From: Mesocentrotus franciscanus
Taxonomy: Eukaryota > Echinodermata > Echinoidea > Camarodonta > Strongylocentrotidae
Length of the DNA: 64,000 nucleotides
Direction of reading: 5' to 3'
Assembly: GCA_037976565.1 (NCBI GenBank)
Contig: CP137680.1
Span: forward strand, 25,679,403 to 25,743,402
Part shown: piece by piece, positions 10,901 to 20,430 of the stretch
Layout: every line of letters begins with the position of its first letter
Position numbering within the stretch: the first letter of the stretch is position 1
Made by a program: the position numbers and the translations under genes
Notes under the pieces: generated by a model
Told to the model about the DNA's origin: nothing
What the model saw: the letters and a program-made list of their open reading frames with translations, nothing else
The model's database searches: none

Positions 10901-12338
10901 GGATCGACATTTGCCACTCTCCACCCATGTGTAAATGGGTACCTGGCAATTGCTGGGGTAATAATATTTGCTTGGTCCTCAGGAAGAACAGCATTGATGC
11001 TGATGAAGCTTCCCTGGGCAAGCAATAATTATTATATTCTTATTCTTCAAGTGTGATGCTAAAAATTATGGCAAGAGTATATAAACAGAACACTGCCATT
11101 TTCATGCTCATGGCTTTAAATAGTGACTTATTTTGTCTGTACAACAGAGGGAGTGCTATCAAGAACAGACAAGCTGGCTATGGATGCATCTCAGCTTTCC
11201 ACCTCTGTCAGGGTCACATCCAGATACACCTCCTTGCAAAATCTTCACAGCGTGCTCTTGTGTGATATGGGTTTCCAGGAGATAGAAGGCAACACGTGTT
11301 TGTGTAATTGTACCAGCGGTCTGCTGAGGGAAGCAAGGGTGTATTTGGAAAATGTCAGGAGCCACAGTGCCCAGCTGAGAGTCTGCACAAGGTACAGTGA
11401 ATTTATTATTGTCGTCATCACCATATTAGTCATCATCTTCACTGTAATATATATCACACTCTGCATCATCATCATCGTTATCATGAACATCACCATCATC
11501 AGAGACGTAATCACCATCATTACAATCTTCATCATAATTGTTATCATTATTTTATTTGTAATTGCTCTATACTATTGTTATTACTATAGACATATATGCA
11601 AGGGATGGGGTTTAGGCAAGCTTTGTCAGACAGGAGACCATGCATACATACAGTTTCTTGAGGGGCCAGGATGTATATGTACCTGAAATTAGTCATTGAA
11701 TCATTGTAACCCTCGTGTCTTTCACAGACCACAATTTGTTTTCTTTTTTGACATAATTGGTCCTTTCAAAGAGGATGTTAGCTGTTGAAATATGTAGTGT
11801 TGGACAGACAAAAGCCAGTTCTGATGATAGTCATGCACTTAGCATAAAATATTGGTTGAAATATCATTTTTGCTTTTTCTTCCCTATTTTCGACAGAGAC
11901 AAGAGAGAACTGATGCTTTTCTTTCACACCCTGAAATCCAGTCTTCCAGTCGATGTGCAGTTTACCTCGGATACCCCTATTGAGCAAATGGAAGAGGCCA
12001 TAAAACAGTGTGTCACAAGCATGAACAAAGAACTTCAGCACATGCAAAAGATAACTGAACTGGCCTGCTCCACTGTTGACAGAGGGATGAATCAACAAGA
12101 GAGGGATGGGGAGGAGAGTGAGGGTATTCAAATGGAAATGGGAGATGGAAGTGACAATAGCAGTCATGAACAAGAAAGACTTGAGAAATTGCGAGAGGAG
12201 TTCTTGAAGCAGCAGCAAAGCTCTAAGTCCAAGGATTGTACATTAGCGGGCGATCAAGCAGAGTCCCTTCGGGTCAAACTTGTGGAACTCAGAGAAACTA
12301 CTGACACTACTGTTACAGTACTAAGCAGATGCATCTGA
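3871..12338 (+). CDS. FANCB: FANCB, Fanconi anaemia core complex subunit (multi-exon)
   Basis: FANCB, with FANCL and FAAP100, forms the catalytic module of the nuclear Fanconi anaemia core complex that monoubiquitinates FANCD2-FANCI at DNA crosslinks (established for vertebrates). Coding exons: 3871-4908, 6099-6374, 7212-7334, 7737-7897, 8096 to about 8667-8720, possibly 9995-10160, 11148-11391 and 11897-12338. Splice phases agree across the first five exons and across the last two. The call rests on collinear resemblance to vertebrate FANCB: SFQ followed by an EWKNV..LFVDNILGNG segment, an LREQELNKRLKDRIISQS helix, a VICGSVHL strand near the end of exon 5, and a C-terminal DKRELMLFFHTLKSSLP segment followed by an acidic, charged coiled coil. 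The large first coding exon should form most of the N-terminal beta-propeller-like part. The junctions between exon 5 and 11148 are not settled. Introns hold MITEs and foldback elements. Confidence 0.85.
5230..5805. mobile_element. TTAA-flanked MITE, family P1 copy 2
   Basis: Same family and orientation as the copy at 3012, flanked by TTAA at 5226-5229 and 5806-5809. It sits in the first intron after the FANCB start exon. The two copies differ by scattered substitutions and small indels. Confidence 0.75.
6099..6374 (+). CDS. FANCB: FANCB coding exon 2
   Basis: Acceptor CACTATAG ends at 6098 and donor GAG|GTACAA follows 6374; both ends are phase 0 (92 codons). It begins VIQEWKNVLCLFVDNILGNG, which lines up with the vertebrate segment after SFQ (KWEKLSLVLIDDFIGSG). 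The frame stays open past 6374 to a stop at 6456, but the next exon continues the expected helix, so splicing at 6374 is preferred. Confidence 0.8.
6690..6862. mobile_element. Small TA-flanked MITE (Tc1/mariner-like)
   Basis: Perfect ends CAGTCAAACCTG and CAGGTTTGACTG with TA on both sides. The interior carries repeated GGTCTTTGTAGACAGGTGGTC-type motifs in shorter form. TA duplication with CAGT ends fits Tc1/mariner-derived MITEs (inference). A larger relative surrounds the palindrome at 21.3 kb. Confidence 0.7.
7212..7334 (+). CDS. FANCB: FANCB coding exon 3
   Basis: A 41-codon phase 0-0 exon between TTGGTTTCAG and CAG|GTTAGG. It encodes NGLISLREQELNKRLKDRII and onward, an amphipathic helix matching the vertebrate [20 protein letters not shown] region. 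It is too short to show as a long open frame by itself; the call rests on splice sites, phase and similarity. Confidence 0.8.
7737..7897 (+). CDS. FANCB: FANCB coding exon 4
   Basis: Acceptor CTCTTCCAG and donor TG|GTGAGT. It opens in phase 0 with PTLVHLCG, ends in phase 2 and carries EGWQRIVNEKWVIGCKVTN, comparable to the vertebrate KIWYRVIDDSLVVGVKTT segment. The split codon TG|G makes tryptophan with the next exon. Confidence 0.8.
8096..8720 (+). CDS. FANCB: FANCB coding exon 5 (3' end uncertain)
   Basis: Acceptor CATTCCAG ends at 8095; the first base completes the split tryptophan codon and the frame reads AVSGVKLLTLPLKTN, then SQEPFVCEGC, a low-complexity serine run near 8308-8340, then VMSVICGSVHLAAADV, which resembles the vertebrate YVVCGRVFLSLEDL segment. 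The frame stays open to a TAA at 8721. A plausible donor AAA|GTATGA lies after 8667 (phase 1), but the residues past it (MIALLSCFDDD) also resemble the vertebrate LFALLAAFHKSC, so either a weak later donor, a frame error or species divergence must be invoked. The listed end is the last sense codon. Confidence 0.7.
8775..8822 (+). repeat. Short telomere-like CCCTAA stretch
   Basis: Two perfect CTAACC-type units followed by degenerate ones (CTAACCCTAACCCTAAGCCTG). It lies just downstream of FANCB exon 5, inside an intron. Confidence 0.6.
9040..9975 (+). mobile_element. Foldback/Crypton-related repeat, copy A (composite)
   Basis: It opens with TATATACCTCACTTTAG and CCATCTGATTGGTCGAAATT, shared with copies B, C and D, and closes with the shared hairpin module at about 9817-9970. 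The body includes an exact-period 187-bp tandem duplication (9097-9470) and, at about 9512-9700, a fragment of the 50.2-kb element family. It has no coding exon. It lies directly next to the candidate FANCB exon at 9995. Confidence 0.65.
9097..9470 (+). repeat. 187-bp tandem duplication within copy A
   Basis: Two head-to-tail copies start at 9097 and 9284, each running from GTGATTTCAAGCCATGCCCC through TTGGTTTACGTGTTAAAATT to AGGTTTTTTAATT, with only a few differences. Confidence 0.85.
9995..10160 (+). CDS. Candidate FANCB exon 6
   Basis: A coding-looking stretch with more G+C than its surroundings, reading EWVLDAGGLACPLPL, then an acidic serine run, then SGFYLACSLEARTWFRFPK. A fair acceptor CCTCCATCTTAG ends at 9994 and a donor AG|GTGTTT follows 10160. 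An alternative start at 9950 would use sequence inside the end of the adjacent foldback element. Its 3' phase does not match the next exon with these sites, so either the donor is different (AAA|GTATAT at about 10139 gives phase 0) or the exon is not used. Vertebrate FANCB has no obvious counterpart of this length. Confidence 0.35.
11148..11391 (+). CDS. FANCB: FANCB coding exon 7
   Basis: Acceptor ACAACAG ends at 11147 and donor AAG|GTACAG follows 11391. The frame gives SRYTSLQNLHSVLLCDMGF and then GLLREARVYLENVRS, aligning with the vertebrate NSMKVWLLEHM...GSFYGTLFTWKQ stretch. It starts in phase 1 and ends in phase 2, and the end joins the next exon to give an arginine codon. An ATC-rich microsatellite follows in the intron and keeps the frame artificially open. 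Confidence 0.75.
11398..11560 (+). repeat. ATC/ATT-rich microsatellite region in FANCB intron
   Basis: Interrupted CATCATC and ATTATT units follow the exon ending at 11391. They keep frames open on both strands and produce low-complexity isoleucine/valine or methionine runs, so the long frame here is not coding past 11391. Confidence 0.8.
11897..12338 (+). CDS. FANCB: FANCB last coding exon
   Basis: Acceptor TTTCGACAG ends at 11896. The frame reads DKRELMLFFHTLKSSLP, matching vertebrate RNQTVMFQCLHNLIRILP, then a helical region with IKQCVTSMNKELQHM and EQERLEKLREEFLKQQQ, a likely coiled coil of the FANCB C-terminus, and ends with TGA at 12336-12338. The acidic linker between the helices is rich in E, G and M. 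A 43-bp direct repeat spans the stop codon. Confidence 0.85.
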
Positions 12339-12396
12339 TGACAAATTTTTCAAAGAGACAGTGCTAAGTAAATGCATCTGATGACAAATTCTTCAA
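12321..12396 (+). repeat. 43-bp tandem duplication across the FANCB stop codon
   Basis: CTAAGCAGATGCATCTGATG at 12321 recurs as CTAAGTAAATGCATCTGATG at 12364, each followed by ACAAATT and TTCAA. The FANCB stop (TGA) lies in the first copy, so the duplication extends the 3' UTR, not the protein. Confidence 0.75.
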
Positions 12397-12422
12397 GAAG
12401 ACTCAACCTTGTTTTTGTCTCA

Positions 12423-13306
12423 CCTGTGTAGCAAAAAGCGAGACATAGGCACCGCTTTTCTGGTGGCGGCGGCGGCGGCGTCAACATAAAAACTTAACCA
12501 AGGTTAAGTTTTTAAATTTTAATATAATTTTGAAAGTATAAGTTCTTATTCAATGAAACTTGGACTAAAAGGGTTATCAAGTATCCCCAATAATGTGAGG
12601 AGAATTTCAGGTCATGAAGTCAAGGTCAAAGGTCATTTCAGGTCAACAAACTTAGACTATGCTGTGGCATTATCTTCAGAAACTTACCTGAGGTTAAGTT
12701 TTTGAATTTTTAATATAATTTTGAAAGTATAAGTTATTATTCAATGAAACGTAGACTTAAGGGTTATCAAGTATCCCCAATCATGTGAGTAGAATTTCAG
12801 GTCACTTAGTCAGGGTCAAAGGTCATTTCCAGTCAACAAACTTAGACAATGTTGTGGCATCAACATCAAGATTTTGAATTTTTAGCATAATTTCAAAAGT
12901 ATTTGTTCAAATACCATGAAACTTGTACCCAAGGGTAATCAAGTATCACAAATCACATGACACAAATTCCAGGTCACAAAGTCAAGGTCAAATGTCATTT
13001 CAGGTCAGTAGACTTGGATTATGTTTTTCACAACTTAATATGAGAATTAATAAATCAATTTTTGTTATTTGTTCATTTTTCATGAAAGTTTAATGTCAAT
13101 CTTGGTACAAATAATAGTAAATAATTCTTCTGATGATTCTTAGTCAATATCCACCTCAAAATGCTGATTATATTCAGAGGATTTCATTTTGGGGGCCTGC
13201 TAATGGGCCACCCTGCCTATAAACAATGTCCCAACCTCAATTTTTCATCATATCGAATTACGTAATGCAGGCGAGACCGCCGAGAGCATTTCCCTTGTTT
13301 TTAAAT
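12423..13306 (+). mobile_element. GGTCAAAGGTCA-bearing repeat element R, copy 1
   Basis: Starts with a TCTCACCTGTGTAGCAAAAA head and a GGC-rich run and ends with GCAGGCGAGACCGCCGAGAG. Both ends share the inverted motif GTCTCGCCTGC. The interior has tandem blocks of roughly 180 bp holding CTTAACC..GGTTAAG palindromes and AGGTCAAAGGTCATTTCAGG. The inverted copy is at 35999-38130. No coding region is seen. It begins about 85 bp after the FANCB stop. Confidence 0.7.
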
Positions 13307-14149
13307 CAAGTTAGACCTGGCTCAGTTTGGTCTAATGATTTATGGAGCCCGAATTTTCAACCACATTTTCCCTTACAGAAGACTTTCCATAATGAAAAAA
13401 ATGAATTTGAGAGGCTGCTTTTATGGTAGGACTTTTGTGTCTTTAATTTAATTGTAGAATTATAGTTATATGAAATGAAGAGGTCAACACTTAGTGCTCC
13501 ATATATCAGTGGATTAAATGTACTCACAATAGTACATGTATTTAAAGCTGGACTGACTTTGACATTCTTTTATGAATAGCCGGCAAGGGAATGCCTGTCA
13601 GATAAACATGAAAACAGCATTCAGTGGGTTATAAGGAATTTAATATAAATGCAACCCTTGCATTTGTACTCTTCAATATGTCCCTGTGAGAGTAAACAGG
13701 TCTATAACACATTCTTATGAAGAGGCTTATCTTTTTCTTGTTAAGCCAGCCAAAGAAAAAGTCAGTACTGGTTTTTCAGTTTTTCACTCTTTCAAAAATA
13801 TGACTTTGGTATAAAGACCAAGTAAAAAACTAGCCTGTCTTTCATGAAAAAAGATATTGAAGATTACTTGTTTGGGGGGGGGGAGTACTTACATTGTGAT
13901 ATTCTTTCCCAGATGTTAAAAAGTGACCATGTACTTCTGAATCACAGGGTTCCTACCCCTTTTTTTTTTGGGGGGGGGGGACTTTCTTCTTTATGTGAAA
14001 GTGAAGTACAGTGTTATACCAGTACATGTAGTACTAAACAAATTCTTTTCTCTGCACTTTATTCCATGTGGTCGCTAAAGAGAATAAAGTGATATTCATA
14101 GAAGACACATGTGTAAGGACGTTTGAATGGGATGAAAAACATGGAGTTA

Positions 14150-15252
14150 ACATGTAATTTTTCGGGTTGTCCGTCCGTCCGTACGTACGTACGTACGTAC
14201 GTACGTACGTACGTCCCGTTCTCGTGATCGCGTTATCTCAAGAACCAATTGATGGATTACCGCCAAACTCGGGTCATGTATGTATCTTGCAGAGCTAATG
14301 AAGTGATTAGATTTTGGGGTCACGAGGTCCAAGGTCAAAGGTCACAGGGCCCATTATGTATGCAAAAATAGCTCGTGATCGCGTTATCTCAAGAACCAAT
14401 TGATGGATTACCGCCAAACTGGGGTCATGTATGTATCTTGCAGAGCTAATGAAGTGATTAGATTTTGGGGTCACGAGGTCAAGGTCAAAGGTCACAGGGC
14501 CCATTATGTATGCAAAAATAGCTTGTGATCGCGTTATCTCAAGAACCGATTGATGGATTACCGCCAAACTTGGGTCATGTATGTATCTTGCAGAGCTAAT
14601 GAACTGATTAGATTTTGGGGTCACGAGGTCAAAGGTCAAAGGTCACAGGGCTCATTATGTATGCAAAAATAGCTCGTGATCGCGTTATCTCAAGAACCGA
14701 TTGATGGATTACCGCCAAACTTGGGTCATGTATGTATCTTGCAGAGCTAATGAACTGATTAGATTTTGGGGTCACGAGGTCAAAGGTCACAGGGCTCATT
14801 ATGTATGCAAAAATAGCTCGTGATCACTTTATCTCAAGAACCGATTGATGGATTACCGCCAAACTTGGGTCATGTATGTATCTTGCAGAGTCAATGAACT
14901 GATTAGATTTTGGGGTCACGAGGTCAAAGGTCTAAGGTCACAGGGCTCATTATGTATGCAAAATAGCTTGTGATCACGTTATCTCAAGAACCGATTGATG
15001 GATTACCGCCAAACTTGGGTCATGTATGTATCTTGCAGAGCTAATGAACTGATTAGATTTGGGGTCACGAGGTCAAAGGTCACAGGGCTCATTATGTATC
15101 TCAAAATAGCTTGTGATCGCGTTATCATTAGAACCAACAGATGGATTACAATCAAACTTGAATTTTAAAAATTGCTTCCATTTTGGTTTGTAAAATTGCT
15201 CTATGGCGGAGGCATCATTTTCGACTGCGCGCAGTTGAAGTTCCATCTAGTT
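14150..15252 (+). repeat. Minisatellite-like element with seven 143-151 bp units
   Basis: Units start at 14221, 14372, 14522, 14673, 14817, 14967 and 15110 with GTGATCGCGTTATCTCAAGA, and contain GGGTCATGTATGTATCTTGC and a GAGGTCAAAGGTCACAGGG box. A CGTA run (14185-14213) precedes them and a unique end GACTGCGCGCAGTTGAAGTT follows. Because units are near 150 bp, the minus strand shows long false open frames. A shorter copy is at 36598-37253. Confidence 0.85.
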
Positions 15253-15259
15253 GTACCTA

Positions 15260-18200
15260 GCTCAACAGTGTACATAGTCATACCAGTTGGTAATCATTGT
15301 CTAATGTGCTTTCAACAAAATACTGCTTTCTTGGTTTGAACTCTGTCATGAATAGTATTTTGTGTGAATTGCAGCTTCGACTTTATGATACCGTATATAT
15401 TTTCTATTAAATTACAAGCAAACATATACAAGTGATTGAGGTTTGTCTTCTTTCATGAGATCAGGTGAACACTAGGAAAGTTATTTGAAAAGTTGTTCGA
15501 AATTCAGATATGTATGGGAATTCAAAGTTGGCAAACAACTCTCCATTTGCTCATATTGAACAACGTCCTACATTTGCAGCTGTCTCAAAACGTATAAAAA
15601 AGAAAAAAATGAAACCCTTGTTCTTGTAAAAATTGGGAAATTGCTACTTTATGTACAAAAGCAAATGGATATTTGTCGTCAACATGACCCTGATTACTGC
15701 CTGCTATCAGGGTAATTTTGATAATTGGAACATTCTGACACTAACAAAGTCTTGGCTTTCTTATTTTCATTGAACTTTCTTTAAAACTTGTTCACCAATC
15801 CGCATCAACCGCATTACTGATTGAATTCTGAGCAGCTTATCAAAGTTAAATTGCTTTCGAATTACCTTATCAGCTACAATGCTGTGTTTTGTGAAACTCA
15901 AACTCATAGATATTCTATGTGTATGTATGTATGTTTACTGTACATATCAAATATAACATAAATAATGACAATGGCTACATTTATGTTGCGCACATATCCA
16001 ACCCAGGGGATGCTCAAGGCACCTACAAAGTACTAATATTACCCTGCCTTAAGGTGTTCAAAGCATTCAATTTTATTTTTATTTATACTTGGGTGGAGAG
16101 TGACAAATGTAGATTAATGTCTTGCTGAAGGACTGGAGTGCTGTGGCAGGACCAAACCATGTACTATTAGTCCACAGTCTGGTGATGTGTCCGATGGACC
16201 ACGACACCTCTGTGATATGCAATTCTATTAAGCTCTGCAGTATTTGACGGGTAATATTATAAGGAACATGCATTTACACATAAAAACAACTGACAAAGAT
16301 GATCATAATATTGATTTCAAAATTTATTCATTTTCAACGACAAACGTTATTGCTATTCAAATACAATGTAGCTCAAGAAGAAATCACTTGAAATTTTTGA
16401 CAAATATAACATCACTTTCCATAACATCTGACATAAACACATTGCAAATGATTTCAGATAAAGAATAACACAAAGAGCAAAACAAACTTCCCATTACACA
16501 TCAATCTATATTTCTAAGTACATTTATGCAATGCATTTACAAGGAGAACAATATATCACATAAACAAAATGTTTTAAATCATGACAACGGAAATTAAACT
16601 CTGCTCTGTCCCACTTATATGTGAAAACAATGATGAATTGACAGAATTACAAATTTCCCTAGATTCTACAGCTTTAGAAAGTATGGATGGATCATGCTGT
16701 TCATGCATGTTTTCAAATAAATAATGTGCCCGTACATAAACAAGAACAAGTGTACATACCGGTAAACAAGAATACAGATGAAGATGGGGATACATTATAA
16801 TTGCAACATTCTTTGATAAACTATCAATATTTTTTTTTGCTGTGTTGTCGGGATATTAAAGTCGTAGATCACAAGATAAAAACTTGCCCAACTGAGCCGA
16901 GTATACATGTACATCTGTTCTCTGAAACAATTTATAGCAAATTTATTTCAAATGCAGATTGATACTGGAAATATAGGCAGCGTTAGAGTTGATAACTTAA
17001 TTACACCCGCGGTACTGACCCCAGACCAATAATGGACCAAACAAAAGAAAATTTGTTACTCTGAATAGCCAAGAATGTGTCCATTTGGAGTTGGTGTGAA
17101 GTTTTTTTGTCAGAGGGATGGAGGTATCTCATTTAAACTTTTGTTTTTTTCTGTAGTCGTTTTTTTCATAGATACTCTACAGGTTACCACAACTATAATA
17201 CATGCATACAATGGAATGAAATATTACATCTTGTTTGTCAATATCACATACACATGTCCATATGTACACCAGTGGATATGATTATCACAGACTTTCTACA
17301 TACATACATGTAAGTACATCTAACAAGGGCTATAACATCGGCTACATTTATACCTTAGCTATCTACTATTACCCTGTGTCTGATTCTATTCTATTGTAAT
17401 ATGACAGTTAATTAGCAATGATTAATCGAAGACAATACTCCATGTTCAAGTTTATACACATACAGACGAGGATGTTTTATATTTGTTGCCAATATCATAC
17501 TACTTAATATCTCTTCCTTGCAAAAATGACTCTGAATCTGATTGACTTGATTAATAGTTTCATTTTGTAAATTCACAAGCAGCCCCTTTGAACCAAACAT
17601 ACATAGAAGCCCCAAGAAGGAAGTTTATCTTAACCCATGATTTAAATCTTCATATTGTGTGCGTCCTTGTGTCCACTGGCCAGATAATAAAATAATTACA
17701 TGCACTTATGTATGCTTATTTAGATCATGACAGAGATGTAACCAAGGGTCCATTCAAAACTCCTTTGTGAATTTGGGCCAAAATTGTCTTTCTACAAGTT
17801 TCATTGGGAGTCTTGATCTAAAGACACATCATTTTCAAGTAGGATGTGAGCTAAAATGGCTAAATATAGTGAATTTTGAATTTACTTTGAATTCAGAATT
17901 CCAAAATCAAAACTCGCACAAACCTATAAAAATAATGAATGCAAAGACCTTCAAACATAAAACATTACATAAAAATGAAATTAGCACCAATCAGCTCCTC
18001 AAGCAGAACACTTAAGAATAACAAACAATGACACTTAACACCACATGCATAATGCAATTATTCCAAGTTTTATGGAAGTATAAGAATGCATCAGCGTGCA
18101 TTAATTTGTAAAATCATTCTTTCACTTTTCACTCAATAGCATAAACTGCAAAAAATTACATTTCATGCATTCAGAAATTAAATAAACAACTACAAAATAT

Positions 18201-20330
18201 TGGCAATTTCTGAAATCATGAAACATCTGCATGACATCTCCAAATCATAAGATGAAAAATTATAGTTTGCAATCATTCAAGTACTGAAGGCAGCAGAATA
18301 GACTTGATATAGTAACTTTTCAACTCTTCACAAATTGCATCTACTCTTTTCATTATAGAAAAGATAGCAGTTTGTACAAAACAGAGAGGTTGACATGTTG
18401 GTGCCTCATAAAAAAAATTAACCAAATTTAAGCTAGTTTCGACTTGGTGTATTTCCATGTTCATTCTATATACAAAGTAATTTGTGTTTCTGCCCCTACA
18501 TTAGGTGTGTGGTGAGGAGTTGCATCTATTGCTTTCAATATTTCCTTTATGCTTTGTCAACTTTATATACCATGATTAGTTGCTACTTCAAGAGCATGAA
18601 TCTCAAATCAGACCATGTGCTTTTTTTTGGGGGGTGGACAAGCTTTGCCACAAAAATACATACTTGGCGGCATTTGACAACATAAGTGTGACACTGGTCA
18701 CTCTAAGTTACCAAAATGGTCGTCTGGTCACAAACTAGCTAGCCCTCAAGCCCCAAAATGGCTGCCCTCCACGAAAACTTCAGAATTTCCCTATGATCAG
18801 TCCACTTTCCATAGTACTGACCAGCACTCGTAAAACAAGATGGGGGCTCAGGAAGATTTCCTCTCCAGACTTACTGGAATAGCGCCCTCACCCTCTGAGT
18901 AGCTAGTGTACATGTATTTCTCTTCCTTAACACATTAATTTTCTCTCTTCTAAGACAATACTTTCATTCAAGCCTCGTAGATGAAATATACCTAGAGTAT
19001 TGGTATGGTCTTGGTAAAAAAAAAGACATAAGTGCACTAGAAATCAAACTAGCTTAAGGATAGTTCTTAGGAGTGTCAAGAGTAGCAACACTAAACACTT
19101 TCATTAGACTTCAATAGTTGTGAATAGCTTTCATTCAGCAAAGGTAAAATACAACTCTGTGGACAATTACAATGTGCATATTTGCATTTTCATGCTATAG
19201 TACTTTGTTAGTCTGATATATATTTCATACCAGATACAAACATACAAAATATTCCAGATTAATAGAAAAATGGTAATCAATTTAATTCAATATGGCAACC
19301 AATACAACTTTTTGGGCACCAACATATTCATCACATTTTTATTATACTGTATTATAATAGTAACATCACTTTCACACAATCTGGCAACATACAAAATATC
19401 ACTTAATAGAGATGCTCCTATCTAAAATGCTTCCTTACTAAAAATGAGTTGTTAAATTTGGCTTGAGTGTACAGCTAAACCTGCTTCAGCATTAAAATCT
19501 GTATAAAACGACCACCTAGCTACAACGTCATCATTTGTTTGTTTTTGTTGAATGTGTCTCACAGACATCCTGTACTACATGTGTAACTCAGTCACATTGT
19601 TAAACCCCCTCCACACCGACTCCAAACTGATAGATTGTTAGCCATACAGGGTCATGTAACTGTTTATTCTGTTGGTCTGGTGTTGGTCTTGTTGTGTCGC
19701 TGAGGTATTAACACATTGGTTGCTTTCTTCCTGTTTCTGCATGGTCGCTTGTTTGCCACACATGCAATTTTGCACAAACCACTAGGCACCGAATGACGGA
19801 AGGATTGCTTTGGAAAACACAGTGACTGCAAAATTATCAATTTCTGGTTTTGATTAGAAACATGATAACCCTTTTCACACCAGTACAAATTAATCTTGCA
19901 CGGGATGGCATATAAAGGATGGCATATAAAGAGTTATTAAGAAAGGCTGCTTGTTTATTTAACAAAAAACAAAAACAAACATTGTCTACAAAGAGCAGTC
20001 TTTATTATGCATGTTTCATTGGGGGATGTATTACAAATCTCGATATGACCAGCTCCAGGGACCTGTGATATGAAGAGTAACAATCAATTTTATTCACCAA
20101 ACTTAATCCTATCTCCTCCAAACAATTGTATCTGTATAATCAAAAGTACCTTGCAATTGCTATCCTATTTTATATTAACCCTAAAAGGGTGGGAAGAATT
20201 TTTTTAAACCCTGCCTTTTTAGGGTTAAGGTACATTTCATGGTAAGATATACTGACTTGTAGGAAAAATGGAGATACAAAAGTTTTGTGCTTGATTTTCG
20301 GTCAATTTTGATGATACAGGGCTCATGTTT
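15260..20330. other. Intergenic region between convergent FANCB and CWH43
   Basis: AT-rich sequence without recognisable exons on either strand; open frames are short and lack splice context. It probably includes the CWH43 3' UTR near 20.3 kb. A degenerate relic of the ACAG..AAACCTG MITE family is seen near 19475-19515. Confidence 0.5.
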
Positions 20331-20333
20331 GAT

Positions 20334-20430
20334 TTAATCCTCTCTTGTTTTCCTGGTGAAGTACTTTGGTGTGCTCATGTGGTATCGGTGCATCTCAGGA
20401 TAGCTGTGACCCACCTTGTACTCACCAAAC
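20334..20430 (-). CDS. CWH43: CWH43 terminal exon with stop
   Basis: Acceptor ATTTTAAAG ends at 20431 and the first base completes a lysine codon. The frame reads [31 protein letters not shown] and stops with TAA at 20334-20336. Vertebrate CWH43 ends with FGSYKEGHNY and HMNTPKYF. The exon is short and overlaps a longer open frame on the other strand, so it is easily missed. Confidence 0.92.

Noticed and set aside
11123..11686. 187-codon frame continuing past 11391 with isoleucine-rich sequence
   Set aside because: Only 11148-11391 is exon-like; beyond the donor it is an ATC microsatellite.
14307..14639. 110-codon minus-strand frame with repeated ITRSRAIFAYIMG-like blocks
   Set aside because: It comes from near-150-bp tandem units that keep a frame open by chance; units with other lengths break it.
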